DNA of 64,000 nt from Certhia americana (Eukaryota; Chordata; Aves; Passeriformes; Certhiidae): contig CM031879.1 in NCBI GenBank assembly GCA_018697195.1, positions 45,468,048-45,532,047 on the forward strand. The letters are read 5' to 3'. The notes under the pieces were generated by a model, which had not been told where the DNA came from, did no database searches, and worked only from the letters and a program-made list of their open reading frames with translations. Made by a program: the position numbers and the translations under genes. This document shows, one piece after another, positions 36,591 through 48,744 of the stretch (position 1 is the stretch's first letter; each line of letters begins with the position of its first letter).

Positions 36591-39500
36591 ATTTTTCATA
36601 ATTTATCCAGGAGAGACAATATTGAGTTTATGCCAGCTTTTATGCTGGCTGCATGGACACAGATCTGTACTTGCATGAAGAAGCTTGTGGATAAAAAAAT
36701 ATCCAAAATCTATCAATGTTTTTGCTTTTTTCTTTTCTGATGAAATCTAAAAGGGAGAAGTGGTTTATGTTGGATCTCAGCTTTTCTTTGTGCTATTGTG
36801 GTGGTGTTTGACCCAGAAGCAGTAAAGAATTTTCCGTATCATTGAGCAGGATTGTTTTTGTGTGCAGCTTGATTCCCAGGAATGCTTCTTGCATGGAAGA
36901 AGCCTCCTTCAGAACCTGTTACCCAAGACACAGGAGAAATCAGATCCCTGGGCAGAATGGCTGTCTCAGAATCTCTGCTACCAACAGCCACCATGAAAGA
37001 GGGAGTCTAATCTTCTCCCAGAAAGAATCTCAGCCAGTCTTTGCAACCACACATCCCACAATGTGGGGTCAACAAGGAGGGAAAGGGGAAACTACTCCAG
37101 ACACAGTGAGTGAGGAATGCCAAAAGAAACACCATTAGTGGCTGACTCCTCCTGGAGTGCTTTGCTGAGAGTCTCTCCATCATGTCCCACTAGCTAAAGA
37201 TGCAGCCAGACATCCCCTCTCTCCTAAATCATTATCCCAGCCCCAGAATCAGTCTTTCTGGGAGAGAGCAAATGCAGCTCCTCCTGGATCTTTCCTGGCC
37301 TGTCTTCCTTTCTAGGGGTATGTTTGCAGGTCCCTTGTTTACTGAGAGTTATTCTCCTAAAATGTCTGTTTATATACAATACCCAGTCATCCAGATCAGC
37401 AATTTGCTGCTTTAGGAATGCATCAGCATAAAAGCAGATGAGGTTAATGTCATAAAGGAGGGCTGAAGCATTCTTTGCTGAACTGATAAGCGGATGGGCA
37501 CAAGACACCTCCAGGAAACTACATCCAGAGAAACAGCTCAGTTGTCATGAGCAAAATGTTTATCAGCATACTGTTGGAAGTTCTAAAGATGGTGATAAAT
37601 CTAATTAATTTTTTCAACTTGTTTGCATTCTTAAAAGCACCAGTTTTGTTGTATGAAAAGACCGTTCCTGGCCAAAGTGATCAGTTTCAGCTGTTTTCCA
37701 CTTATTTCTGCCCATTGTTGTTCCAGCTTTCACACTTGTGGAGTATGAAAGACTGCAATACCTGTCCCTGTGGGACAGGAGCAAGTCCAGGACATGAACT
37801 CAGCACAGGTTCAGCAGGTACTCCAGGAGCTACCCCCTACCCCTGAGTTTCTAGGTACCAGGCTGTTCACACCTGGAATTACACGCAGAAGTGATCCTGT
37901 TTGCAGCATTGCAGAGCATCATGTTCCTAGCAGAGGAAGGCAGTTCATTTCCATAAGCAAGGTCTTCTCACTAATTAGGAATGCTGTAGCAGTCAATTCA
38001 CAGGTTTGAAAGTTTCTGTTTATAGGATATGCTCAACAACATTGATTTTAATATTTTAATAAGTCTCCTTGTTCTTTTCTTGACCAAATCTCTCCCTTTC
38101 CCAGTAAATGAAAGTCCTCTACCAGGAATTAGGGCATTTAGGAGCCAGGAAAAGAAAGGGGTTGGCCAAAACCTGCTCATTTAAAGAAGGGAACCTCTCT
38201 GAGAGGAAGCAGCAATCAGCAAAGAAAGCAAAGCATTGTTACATACCAGAAATGTTTATATTTTGAAAATGGGGAGCACAGCATGCAATTTGGAAGAACT
38301 GATAGCTGCAGAGATAAGTAAAGGCCCTGAAGGATGCCAGAATGTGTTTCTTTTGCAATTATTTTAGATAATATTTAATTTTTGGTGCGACACTCTTCAT
38401 TTCCAAAGGAAAACTATTCAATACTACGGGTCTTGGAGGTTTTGGTAATCCTTGCATACATGCTCTCAAAGCCAGAACATGAAGGTTTCAGACCCAGGAG
38501 AAAGTACAGTATTATGCAAAGATCCCACATGTCCCTTTCCAAAAATGACACCCCATCCCTTGTCTTCTCTCCTGTCTAAGGCAATGGTGCCCTGCACCAG
38601 CTGCCTGAAGACCTGTCATCTCTGTGTCAGGCTCTTTCCAAGGGCGTCATAATGTTTGAATTGATTTAAAGATGAAGAAAATGGATGGAGCAGGATGGGG
38701 TGGAGCTTGCTGTAATGCTAGCTCAGGATGAATGTGATAAGTACTGGCAGGGGGATGTTTTTCAGGGAGCAAGGCTGTTCTTATGTTATTAAGCTATCTG
38801 TTGTGCACAGGTAGCTAAGCAGAAGGAATGACACAAGCCTATTCACAATGCAGCCAATATCACTGGTCAAACATAAACATGTTATTTAGACACATTCCAG
38901 AGCACCATGCACCATCTCTCCCCAGGCATCTGCTTGCCTTATTACTTGTCTTAATAAAAGATGCTATCTCAGTCCCTGCACCTCCCAGACATGCTTCCTT
39001 CCCCACGCCTGGCTGAGCTGAGGGGGCTGCAGCATTCTGCCAATTGCTGTGACACTGAAGCCATTGGAGAAGGGATGGCCCAGGGCAGTGGGCAGCACTG
39101 GGCACTCCCACCCCACAGGAGGGAGCAGAGCCAGGCAATGCCAGCAGCAAAAGCAGGGAGCAGAGCTGACTCAGAGGGAGAGCCCAGCCCTCATCCTGCT
39201 GCCTGAGAACTGTGGGTGCCTGTTGCCCAAAGGGGTCAGACCCTGCTGCTGTCCCTGACTCCTTGTCAACCAGTCACTATCTTTCCCACTGCCAGCAGCC
39301 AGCTTGCTTGTCCAGGGCTGCAATATGGCCAAAGCAAGCAGTTTTGCTACCAACAGCTTCCCACCTAAAGGAACTTCCAATATTGCCAGCACTTCGCTGC
39401 TGGATTATGTTTAAATTATTTTGGAGATTAGCTATGCAACTCAGCTGTCAAGTGTAAAGATCTGTATCATTCTTTTGTCTCCATCTCTCTTGGAAAGAAA

Positions 39501-42017
39501 TGCATACTTCTCAGGTGTGATTTGTCAAGTTTGTCTTGAAGCAGATCAACTGCAACTACCCTGGAAGTGCCCCTTTCCACCAACTATGGTGGGAATCCAC
39601 AACTGTCTCCAATGAAGTCTGCTCTGTAGACACCTAAGAGTCAATTTGATTGTCCATACACTGCTGCCTAGGGTCATTTGGGATCTTCTGTGTTATACAG
39701 CGTGAACTAACGCTCCAGAAGGATTGACTTCCACAGCTCTTCTATCTTATACACCATCCCTGTGCTGTTCACTGAGTAAGAGGTAACAGAGCTACAGCAC
39801 CTTCATGTAACTACTTATCTAAGATGGTGTACCACAATTAAGTCCTTACAGTGAAATCGGTACCTACATGTAAGCTGGGCATCTCAACTCTGAAATAGCT
39901 TTCAGAGAGATTGAGCACTCCATCCATTTGCTCTTACAAAGGTGATTTGAGATGCCTGAGGGGATCCAAAACATCAGCACAGGACTGCCAGATCTGATAG
40001 GGGAGGCATGGGAAATTCATGTGCTCCTGCAGTGGTCACTGGAAGTTAAGCAGGAGACACTGGGGCATCTCCAACCACACTATGCTGGTGTGCAAGCAAC
40101 TAAAGTGAGGCCCCAGGCAACTACACCTGGGAGCATTTCAGTGTACACAGAAATAGGCACCTGCATCCAACCAGCTGGGACAGTCCTTCTGACCTTATGG
40201 CTGTTTGGGAGCCAAGACACTCAGTTCACATTTAGGCAATAACCATCAGACATCTAAATTTAGGTGCCTCTATCTGCAGGTTACGTCCTGTCCCTAAAGT
40301 GAGGTGACAGCTATCTCACCTTTCTGGTGTGATCACTGTGCCATTTGTTACTCCCACTCGAAGACCAGTGATGCCTCTCCACCCTCCTTGGCACAGCATG
40401 AGAGCCATGGACACCACGTCTCACACTACAGTGAGTCAGCAACCCTCAGGCTCCTAAATCGCTTGGGATTGTTTCTAAACGGAGCCCCATTAGCCTTCTG
40501 AAAGTACAGGTTATGTTTGATGACTGACTCTCATGGATTTCTCAGGCACTCTGAAAAATGTCTGTGTTACTTTTATCTTTTTTCTTTCTTTCCCCTGATA
40601 TAATTTGACACGGCTATTCCATGAGGTTTTGTGTGTCTGTGAAAATGTAGGGAAGTAGCTGGCAATCCAAAATGTGTTCTGACAAGATTCAAATAGGCTG
40701 ACAGTGACCACTGACCTTTGAAAGCTTCTTGGGATGCTTTCCTAAGACAAGTTGCGTCCCACTGAGATGGTGCTAAGCTCCTCTCTATCACTACTTCTTT
40801 TCTCATTTTTTATAACTGCCTCCTTCTTGGCTGGCTCACTAAGCCCAGGACCTGCTTTAAAGTTTACATTAATTTAATGGAGAGAAACTTGGTATGTCCT
40901 TTCCTAAGATGCCTCAGGGTTTTACACTGAAATAAAAGTAGGAAAGACATGAAGAACTGTCTTAGGGCTCAGCATGGCCCATCCCACAGTGACTGCACTG
41001 AGTGTTGCCTTTCACTGAATGAGCCACTCACCCCTGCATGTCCTCATGTACTTCTGTGGGGTGTGGAAGAGAGGACTCTCTTTGAGTTTTGTGTCAATCT
41101 CCTAATGTGAGATTTGAAAAGGCTCAGCACCCAGAAATAAGCCAGAAGCCCTAAACAAACAAACAAACAAAATTAACAAGCAGATGAGACACCTGTGGGC
41201 ACTTAGACCTCAGCACAGGCTCTACCCCCACCCCTGGTTTTGGGAAGGAGTACAAACTTTGTGAGATGAGGGGGATTTCTAGGTTTGGGGCTGTGTGTAG
41301 TGCTTCATATGGATAGGCCTTGATGTCAATTCGTTAATCAGGATAATGAAATACTCCCAGTGAGTAATATCTAAAATAACAAATGAAGTCATGAACACAT
41401 TGGATATACTCGAGGATTTAGATGAGGTTGTGCTCAAAGGCGTGTCGGGCCAGAGGCATAAAATGTAGAGCAAGGGGGAATTTGTCATTGCCTTTGTTCA
41501 TTAACCATTTGGGCCAGCAATTTGGACAAAGTGACTCAGCGCTGGCGAGCAGGCAGAACGGAGCCTTCAGAAAGCAAGGCTGGTGTGAGCGAGGCACAAG
41601 GAAAGCCAGGCTGCACTTTTCAGGACAGAAGCCGGTGGCTCTCGCTGGCACGGGTGGAAGGGACAAACAGAGCACTCGTGTCCCCACACGCAGACGCAGC
41701 TCCCATTGAGAGCCCCGAGGAAACAAAGCATCTCTGGATCCAGGCTTGCCACTCTCCGTCTGGCTACTGCGGCCCGTTCACACACCACGGCTTCCCCATC
41801 GCCCACTTTGCAAGCACTTTATCTGGCAAAGAGAAAGCAGGCAAAGAGACAAAAGCCTTGGAGCAGGGAGGGGACGCCTTGCTACTCATAGTCGCCGTCC
41901 CCACCCACGGGTGCCAGGAGTCAGACAGGGGAGCACCTTATCAGGTGCCTGGCTGGGCAGCATTCAGCGCTGTCCCAGCGCTCCATCTCCACCCCGACGC
42001 TGGGGTGAGTGCCCCGC

Positions 42018-42025
42018 TGACGTCA
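42018..42025. promoter_or_regulatory. Perfect CRE (TGACGTCA) in the GPRC5A promoter region
   Basis: The full palindromic cAMP response element TGACGTCA lies in the GC-rich block upstream of the candidate GPRC5A first exon. CREB/ATF proteins bind this site. Function is inferred from the motif and its place. Confidence 0.6.
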
Positions 42026-42291
42026 GGAGCCCTTACTTCATTTCCTGGCACAGGGGCCGAATTTTCACAGCCGTGTCCTGTGGGAGACGAGAGGCGGTGG
42101 AACTGGAATAGGCGTGCTCAGCCCCACCTCCTGAGCCCTCCAGCTGTTAAAGCTCCCAAGGACGGAGCGCGGAGCTGCTGCTCGGCCGGGGCTGTAGGAG
42201 CGGAGGCGCCCGGGTACTGGTGCGCTGGAAAAGTGCCTCTCCTAGACGGAGCCTCCCTGCTGCCTTCAGCAGGCAGAAAAAACCCAGAAAG
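42026..42291 (+). promoter_or_regulatory. Candidate GPRC5A promoter and non-coding first exon
   Basis: A GC-rich, CpG-containing block ends in a splice-donor-like AGAAAG|GTACTT, putting a possible leader exon end at 42291. GPRC5A needs an upstream 5' UTR exon because its coding exon follows a consensus acceptor at 44759. The leader would be joined over an intron of about 2.5 kb. There is no TATA box. Start site and exon boundaries are inferred. Confidence 0.45.
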
Positions 42292-44790
42292 GTACTTCAA
42301 GGCAATGTTTTACGGGATTCAGGGTGGGCCTGCCTTCTGCAGCTGGGGTGGGATGGTGTGCAGGACCATGGCTGTGTGGGGTGGGAGTGCAGGGGCACGG
42401 CGTGTCCCGGGGAGCTGAGAGTGCCTCCCGCCCGTGACTCTTGAGATGAGACTGCCAGCTGGAGCTGGGGAGGCGCTTCCGGGGGAAACGACTTGGAATT
42501 GGTGGGTGCGCAGGTGTATTTTATGTACAAATACCAATGGGAAAGGAGGGTCAGGGTGGAGGGAGAAGACTCCTCGCTCAAGCGAGAGCCATGGTTTGGG
42601 GTGTGCTGTATAAGCTACCACAGGTTCCCTTGCACAGACTGCGGTGCCCCTTGGAATTCCCAGACACCGCTGTAGGTGCTGGATGAACAGACTCAGCTTC
42701 TGGGGAGCAACACTCACCCAGGGGACAGGGCTCTTCATGGCTCTTCACAGGACATCTACCCTGGGAAAAAAGAGAAGGCAGTAAAAAGGGTTGCAAGTGG
42801 CCCAGTTCTCCAAGCCAGGAAGGTTATTTCCATCCCATTTGTTCCACTGGCCGTGGTAAGCACCACTTACAGTCAGCACCAGTCAGGACCCAAAGCTATG
42901 GGTGTGCTCCGTGCTGTCCTGAGGTCACTCACGCTGATTCTCTGGGCTCTCCACGTGCCTCAACAGCGAGCACCAGTCTGTATCTGCCACAGCTGTGAAC
43001 AGATAAGCTAATCTAATCAACAGTAAATGTCCGTGGATAGAATTTTAGAATTTTCTCTCTAGATTTTCAGAAAGGTTCATTATTTATTACTCACAACTGT
43101 CCAGATAATCCAGCTATCTGTGCAAGAGATCATGAATCTCCAAAATTTTGTATACCTTGATTGTGAAAACTCCTTCATGTGTTATCCACTTACTCCGTTC
43201 TCTCTATGGGAGTCCGAAGTTCCTGCATATTTGAATAATTTGCATTTTATTGCAGCCAAGCTTTTGAACAGCTTTTTTTCACTTTTACACAGTGAGGTTA
43301 GAAGCTGGAAAAATATTTCTCCAATTCAGTTATAAGCAGTCCATTGAAGCATACGTGGGGCTGAGAGTGAGTCAGTGATATTTTCACCCTTTGTTGCTCC
43401 CTTGGCTAGATGAACTGCCATTTATTAAAAACAAAATCTGCACTCACTAAAATCTGCTGGAAGGGTTTGAGAACCAACTTCCTAAGTGCAGAATGTTGTT
43501 CTGGAGCAGGAAAATCAAGGCAAATAGCATAGGGAGAACTAAAGTCTAAGTTTTGTAAGGTTAATCTATTCTTTAACTCTTAGAAAGCCCCTGGTTTTCC
43601 AGAGTGGGGCACCATTAAGGACAGGTTTTCTCATGGTTCATTGTGATATTGTATCTACCCTCCTCTTTTGGTAGGTTTTAGAGACTCAAGCCTAACTGAG
43701 GAATTTGGTATTTAGGAGTCAGCATCTGGCCCCTGGGGTCTAAACTCCCTCATTTAGGCCTGCATAATGGGCCGTGATGTGCCGAAGGCCACCCGTGCTG
43801 TGGTTTCTGCATGTGCTTCAAGCTCCCAAAAAAGTAGGGAGCTTAATTCCCCTAAACAGCCCACTTAAGCTCTCTTATCCCTAGGGAGACAGGCTTGCTC
43901 AGACAGCACTGAAATCCTTATGATGAGACAGCAGGAATGTGTTAGAGACATCATTTGCTTGTGGAGTCCTCACACAATAACTTGGTGGTTACTTCTCATG
44001 CAATGAACAGCATTGGCTCTGACATGTCAGGCCTCTAGTCAGTGCAAGGCAGCACCTTGGGGAGGAGGCTGAGGTCTTTGAGACACTCCTTATTGCTACA
44101 CTGCCATGAAGAAGGGAAAATGTGAGTTTAGTGGTTGGTGGCCTGTATTTCCTGTTGAATTTGGAGTGTGAAGGGCTATGCTGGAGGCATCCAGGTTAGT
44201 TACCCGCAAGGTAAAAGGTGTTAAAGTTCCCTCTTCATTCATAAGAGTAAACCAAAGCCAAAAGCACCTCAGAGAATGTAAAAAGGGGAAAATGAATGTA
44301 AAAGAGAACAAGTTTCCTGTCCTGAATCTCTGTGGTACAAGGTACTGATGTTGTTTGAACTTGTCAAAAGAGCATAAACTGTGTTATGACTAGCAGCTGC
44401 TCTTGTATCACAGGAGTGACAAGGCAGCTCAGTCTCTGCACTGCAGGTCACCAAGCAACTGCCTGCTGCAGCACCTCACCTTCTCCCTGCTCCCCACGCT
44501 CCTAAAACATGGTGCAACATCAGGCACAGTGCAGAGGATGTGCAGGTGAATTACCTCCTCCTGAAGGGCTTGGCTTGCCCTTGATGGAGAGCCAGTGCCA
44601 AACAACGAGATGGCTCTGCTCCCATTGCCACATGTTCTTAGCACTGTGGTGTCCTTGCCCAGCGAGGTGGGGGTGGAGGTCTGTCCTGCCTCTCCTTCCC
44701 CACTGTTGACAGTACCCAGATGGTTGACTTGACAGCCTGTGCTTTCTCTTTTTCTACAGCTTAGGAGAGGTTGTTCAAGGAGGCGAGAGA

Positions 44791-47503
44791 ATGACAACAT
44801 CACCTCCCCTGGGCTGCGGCAACATCAGTGCTGACTACTACCTGCTCTGTGACACGGAGAAGGCTTGGGGGATTGTCCTGGAGTCGTTGGCTGCAGCTGG
44901 CATCCTCATCACCATTTTCCTCATCTGCTCACTCTTCTTCCTCATCTGCAAAGTCCAAGACAACAGCAAGCGGCACATGATCTCCATCAAATTTTTCTTT
45001 CTTTTAGGCACACTCGGCGTTTTTGGTCTCACTTTTGCCTTCATCATTAAACTCAATGATAGGACTCGTCCCACTCGCTTCTTCCTATTTGGAGTCATCT
45101 TTGCTCTCTGCTTCTCATGCCTCCTCACCCATGCCTGCAACCTCAACAAACTAGTGAGAGGAAGAAAGCCCTTCTCCTGGCGGGTGCTGCTGCTCTTCAT
45201 TGTTTCCTTCACCCTGGTACAAGTTGTGATCAGCATTGAGTACTTAGTCACCATGTTAGTACACCGGAGAGAAGAATTCTTGAGTATGTCTTGGGAGAAT
45301 ACCAACAAGGACTTTGTCATGCTTCTGATCTACGTGCTCTTCCTGATGGCTCTGACCTTCTTGGTTTCCATGTTCACATTCTGTGGGTCGTATAAAAGCT
45401 GGAAGAGGCATGGGGCGCACATCTTTGTCACTGCCCTGTTCTCCATTGCCATTTGGGTAGTGTGGATCACTATGCTCATAAAAGGCAACACGGTTTTAGA
45501 CAAAGAAATGTGGGATGATCCTGTTGTGGCCATTGCTCTGGTGTCCAATGGCTGGATTTTCCTGATAATGTATATTGTCCCCGAAATTTGTTTCCTCACT
45601 GCTCCTCTGAAGCTAGAAGACTACCCTCCAGAAAATGACTTCTGCCAACCCAAGTTCATAAAGCAGGCAACTGGAGTGGACAACCGTGCCTACACCCAAG
45701 ATGAAATTGTGCAAGGTAGGGTGAAGTGAATGACTCCATTGTCCCCTAAGCACACAAGCACCACTCATAACCTAAAAGAGTTGGGAGAGCTACAAGAAAA
45801 GATTTGAAGAGAACAGATAAATTAGAGGCTAGTAAAAAGTTTCAGATTGATGAAACTTTGCAAATACACATGAAAATTTATCTTCAGACTTGAGGGAAAT
45901 GAGTGAGGACCAATGCAAGAGCTTAAGATATGTAGGAAGTGTGACTGAGTAGGAGACTTGCTGTATGAAATAAAACTCTTTGTGACCCTGCTATGTCTGG
46001 GAATTCCATGTTAAAAATCAGGAGAGTTCTTAGTGATTCGTCAGCTCTTCAGGCCTATTAAGGTTATACTTTGGAGATATTTATTCCAGTTCTGATCAGG
46101 TTCCTGTATCCATGTAAGCATGAATCCATCATCCAAAAGGAGGCAAGGAGGTCTTCCTTTTCTGTATGAGTCTTATGCCTATTTGGACAAAGCAAAATGC
46201 TCTATCAATAGAGGTTTCCCAAACCTGTGGGTAGATGTGATTCCTCTGGCTGTGGATTTGCTACCGGTATCACATTCGTCTCCTGAAGTAAGACCCCCAG
46301 GTTTGTGAAAGAATAGCCAAGAAAGGCTGAGCTCTCCCAGGAATACTGTGAAGGGGGTCTTGTGCATACAAGTGGGAGGGATTTGGCTGCTGGTGGTGAC
46401 AGTAATTGTGAGGCAACAGGAAGTGTCTAAACTCCAAGGCCACCTGTGTTCTGTTATTTGCAATACCATTCATTCCTGCTTTCAGAAGGAAATATTCAGT
46501 GTCCTCCACCTAATGGGATTTTAGCCCATTCCTGCCTGCACACTGCACAGTTAGGCCAGTCTAAAAGCAGCTGCTCATGTAGCCACAGACCCTTTGAGTC
46601 TCTCTTGATGTGGTATTTCTGAGCTACTGTGTAATGCTGATGCACTAACTTTCCCCTGCTTTTGTCTTGTGACACAGGAAACCTCAATTACTCCCCATAT
46701 GCTTCTCACTTCCAGATGAAGGTAAGTTCATGCCACCGTCACCTGTTTCACCACATGCAGGCTGAAAGGAAGGGAAGGAATACGGGCAAAGACAGGGCAA
46801 AGACCTAGAGCAGGCTCTGGGAAGGCAGGGCAGGCCCATGCTTTGCATGAAGCAGGTGATTCTGTGACATGTTCATGGAGGTACCTGTGGCTGGGAGCAA
46901 AGAAAGAGCTATGACATGTCCAGGACATGGGAATGCAAGAGGGGCCCAAGGTAAAGAGGTTGTGTTTCTCAATTCTTTGGGATTTGGTACCACATGAGAA
47001 GTGTCTTTGAGTGCAGTTCCTCCAGTAGACTGTGCCCTTTGCTCAGGACAGCATGCTTATTTCCTCAGTCCATGCCCTGAATGTATTCCCACCAGCAGAC
47101 ACTGGAAGTTGCAGTGCAGATCCAGAGCAGGCAGTCTGCATATCCACCTGTCCATTCACCAGCCCTCTTTCAGACCACAGCCTCACCAGGTCCAGTAGTT
47201 CACATCATGTTCCCACATGTCCACTGATGACATGTCCCATCACTAATTTTTTTTCTGCCAGAACCCTCTTCCACAACCTTATTGGTCATATTCCCAGGAA
47301 ACCTTCATCTCTGTTTCTCCATTCCTTCCTTTGTTTTCTTTATAAGCCTTGTTTTATTTATTACTTCTGTCCAGTTTTCAAAAGTAAAGGCTTCTGTGCT
47401 TCTTTTGCAGGCCATTGAACCCCAGAATGATTTCTCCATCCCTCGCCCCAAGGCCCGGACAAGCCCATACCATGACTACACTGGTGGGAAGAGCCCCATG
47501 TAG
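44791..47503 (+). CDS. GPRC5A: Orphan class C receptor GPRC5A/RAIG1 (353 aa, 3 coding exons)
   Basis: Coding exons: 44791-45715, 46678-46721, 47411-47503 (GT-AG, phases agree), giving 353 residues (human 357). The short extracellular N-terminus (1-27) has one N-glycosylation site (NIS, 11-13). Seven membrane segments lie at about 28-53, 63-86, 96-118, 128-153, 174-197, 211-231 and 245-269. Family signatures include KVQD, LGVFGLTFAFII, FFLFGVIFALCFSCLLTHA, KLVRGRKP, YVLFLMALTF, TFCGS, WKRHGAHI and IAIWVVWI. The cytoplasmic tail carries GVDNRAYTQDEI, NYSPYASHF and SPYHDY. GPRC5A is a retinoic-acid-inducible orphan receptor of the plasma membrane and vesicles that restrains EGFR and NF-kB signalling in epithelia. 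Segment 7 and its lead-in (KGN..WDDPVVAIALV..YIVPEIC) resemble GPRC5D more than GPRC5A, but the tail is GPRC5A type. Confidence 0.95.
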
Positions 47504-48718
47504 CAGCTCCACAGTGGGCAGAGACTAAGTGTCCCTCAGCAGAGGCATGGGGAATGGGCCACATGGTGACCAGTGAGATCATCCTGCACAGGAATCAACC
47601 CACACCAGCAAAAAAGGAGAGGGATGCTCTTTCCCCTACACAGGCACCTTTGTATATCCCTGTTATTCTTCAGACATAGCTTTCAGACACAGCCCTGGCC
47701 ATCCTGTCCCTGCTTGCTCTGTCTCCGTGGAATGGAGCTTCTCTCTTCTGACAGGGGAGCATCCTGGCCTATTTTCAGCAGGAATGCTAGAGAAAAAGGA
47801 AGATCATCAGCTGGGTCTGTGACTGGCTTTGCCCCAGACAAGACCTGCTTTAATCAGCTCATGGGGGTGCCTGCACCCCACATCTGATGGGAGAAGAGGA
47901 AGGAGCATCAGCCCTACACATTCCTTCTTCCTGCCCACCCACAAAGACATCTCAGGTACTACTGAGGACATCTTTATCTATCCACTGTTACTTTTGTGCC
48001 CGCTCCCAGCCCTGCCTGGCTGCCCTCCAGAAAACAGTTCCAAAGAGAGAGAGAGAGAGAAAGAGTATTCCTTTTTTCGTCTTCCTATTTGCTTCCAGCA
48101 CCTTCCTCATCATCTAGGGACTGTGCTGGAGATGGGGAAGAAAAAGACATGAAACCATCTACACCAATTTACCCTGACACATGTTCCAATTCATGTTCTA
48201 ACAGCTTCCTTTCCTTTCCAAACTCACAGGAGCTCTGGCTCCTATCCATGTGCCCCAGCTGAGCTCCCCAAGGTGCCTGCCCCCCTGTAAACTCTCCCTC
48301 CCCACCCCAGCCACTCCAGGCAGTGGATCCCCAAAGACAAAGCCTCTTCCATGTGGCTCCTTGCAGTACCCTGGTGTGATATAATCCTGTGAACCCTGGA
48401 TCTCGGCCTCTTCCTGAGTGTGTCTCTGACATTAACACAAACATTTCCCAAGCAGCCAGGCTACAGAGGGCAGGCACCCTTCTTCCCAGGCATGAGTGAG
48501 CAAAAGTGTGTGTGTGTGTGTGGTGTGTGGACTGCACCCTGGTGATGAGCAATGAGTCTGCAGAGTTGAATCATCTGTAACCTGCTTTGCATTTGATAAA
48601 TGGCTTCCCATGGTATTTCATATATAACTAGAGAGCTCTCCAGGTGTGCATGTGTGGTACACTGGCGTCTGACACAGCTGTATATTTATTTAGTACTTTG
48701 TATATGGACTGTTTAATT

Positions 48719-48724
48719 AATAAA
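48719..48724 (+). terminator. GPRC5A poly(A) signal AATAAA
   Basis: AATAAA about 1.2 kb after the GPRC5A stop, in an AT-rich context and followed within 40 nt by a GT-rich stretch (TGGTGTTCTTCCTTGGG). It is the best end for the GPRC5A mRNA. Confidence 0.65.
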
Positions 48725-48744
48725 AACCCAAGCAGCCTAAGAGA

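Larger units (their letters stand above)
34420..41650. other. Intergenic stretch, second part of the DDX47-GPRC5A interval
   Basis: No gene recognised. It holds a 38-bp tandem duplication (35854-35929), a CR1 tail (36507-36590) and an AAAC short repeat at 41153-41170. ORFs here look random. Confidence 0.55.
44760..48740 (+). other. GPRC5A: GPRC5A transcript body, coding exons plus 3' UTR
   Basis: The first coding exon begins after TTTTTCTACAG at 44759 with 31 nt of leader before the ATG. The last exon runs from 47411 through the stop at 47503 into a 3' UTR of about 1.2 kb that ends near an AATAAA at 48719-48724. The UTR contains a GA-rich run (48043-48064) and a short TG repeat (48507-48522) but no further coding sequence. 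Confidence 0.7.

Noticed and set aside
41522..42418. 298-codon ORF upstream of GPRC5A
   Set aside because: It lies in a GC-rich block where stops are rare, has no known domain, crosses the likely promoter and leader exon, and shows the mixed composition of chance ORFs.
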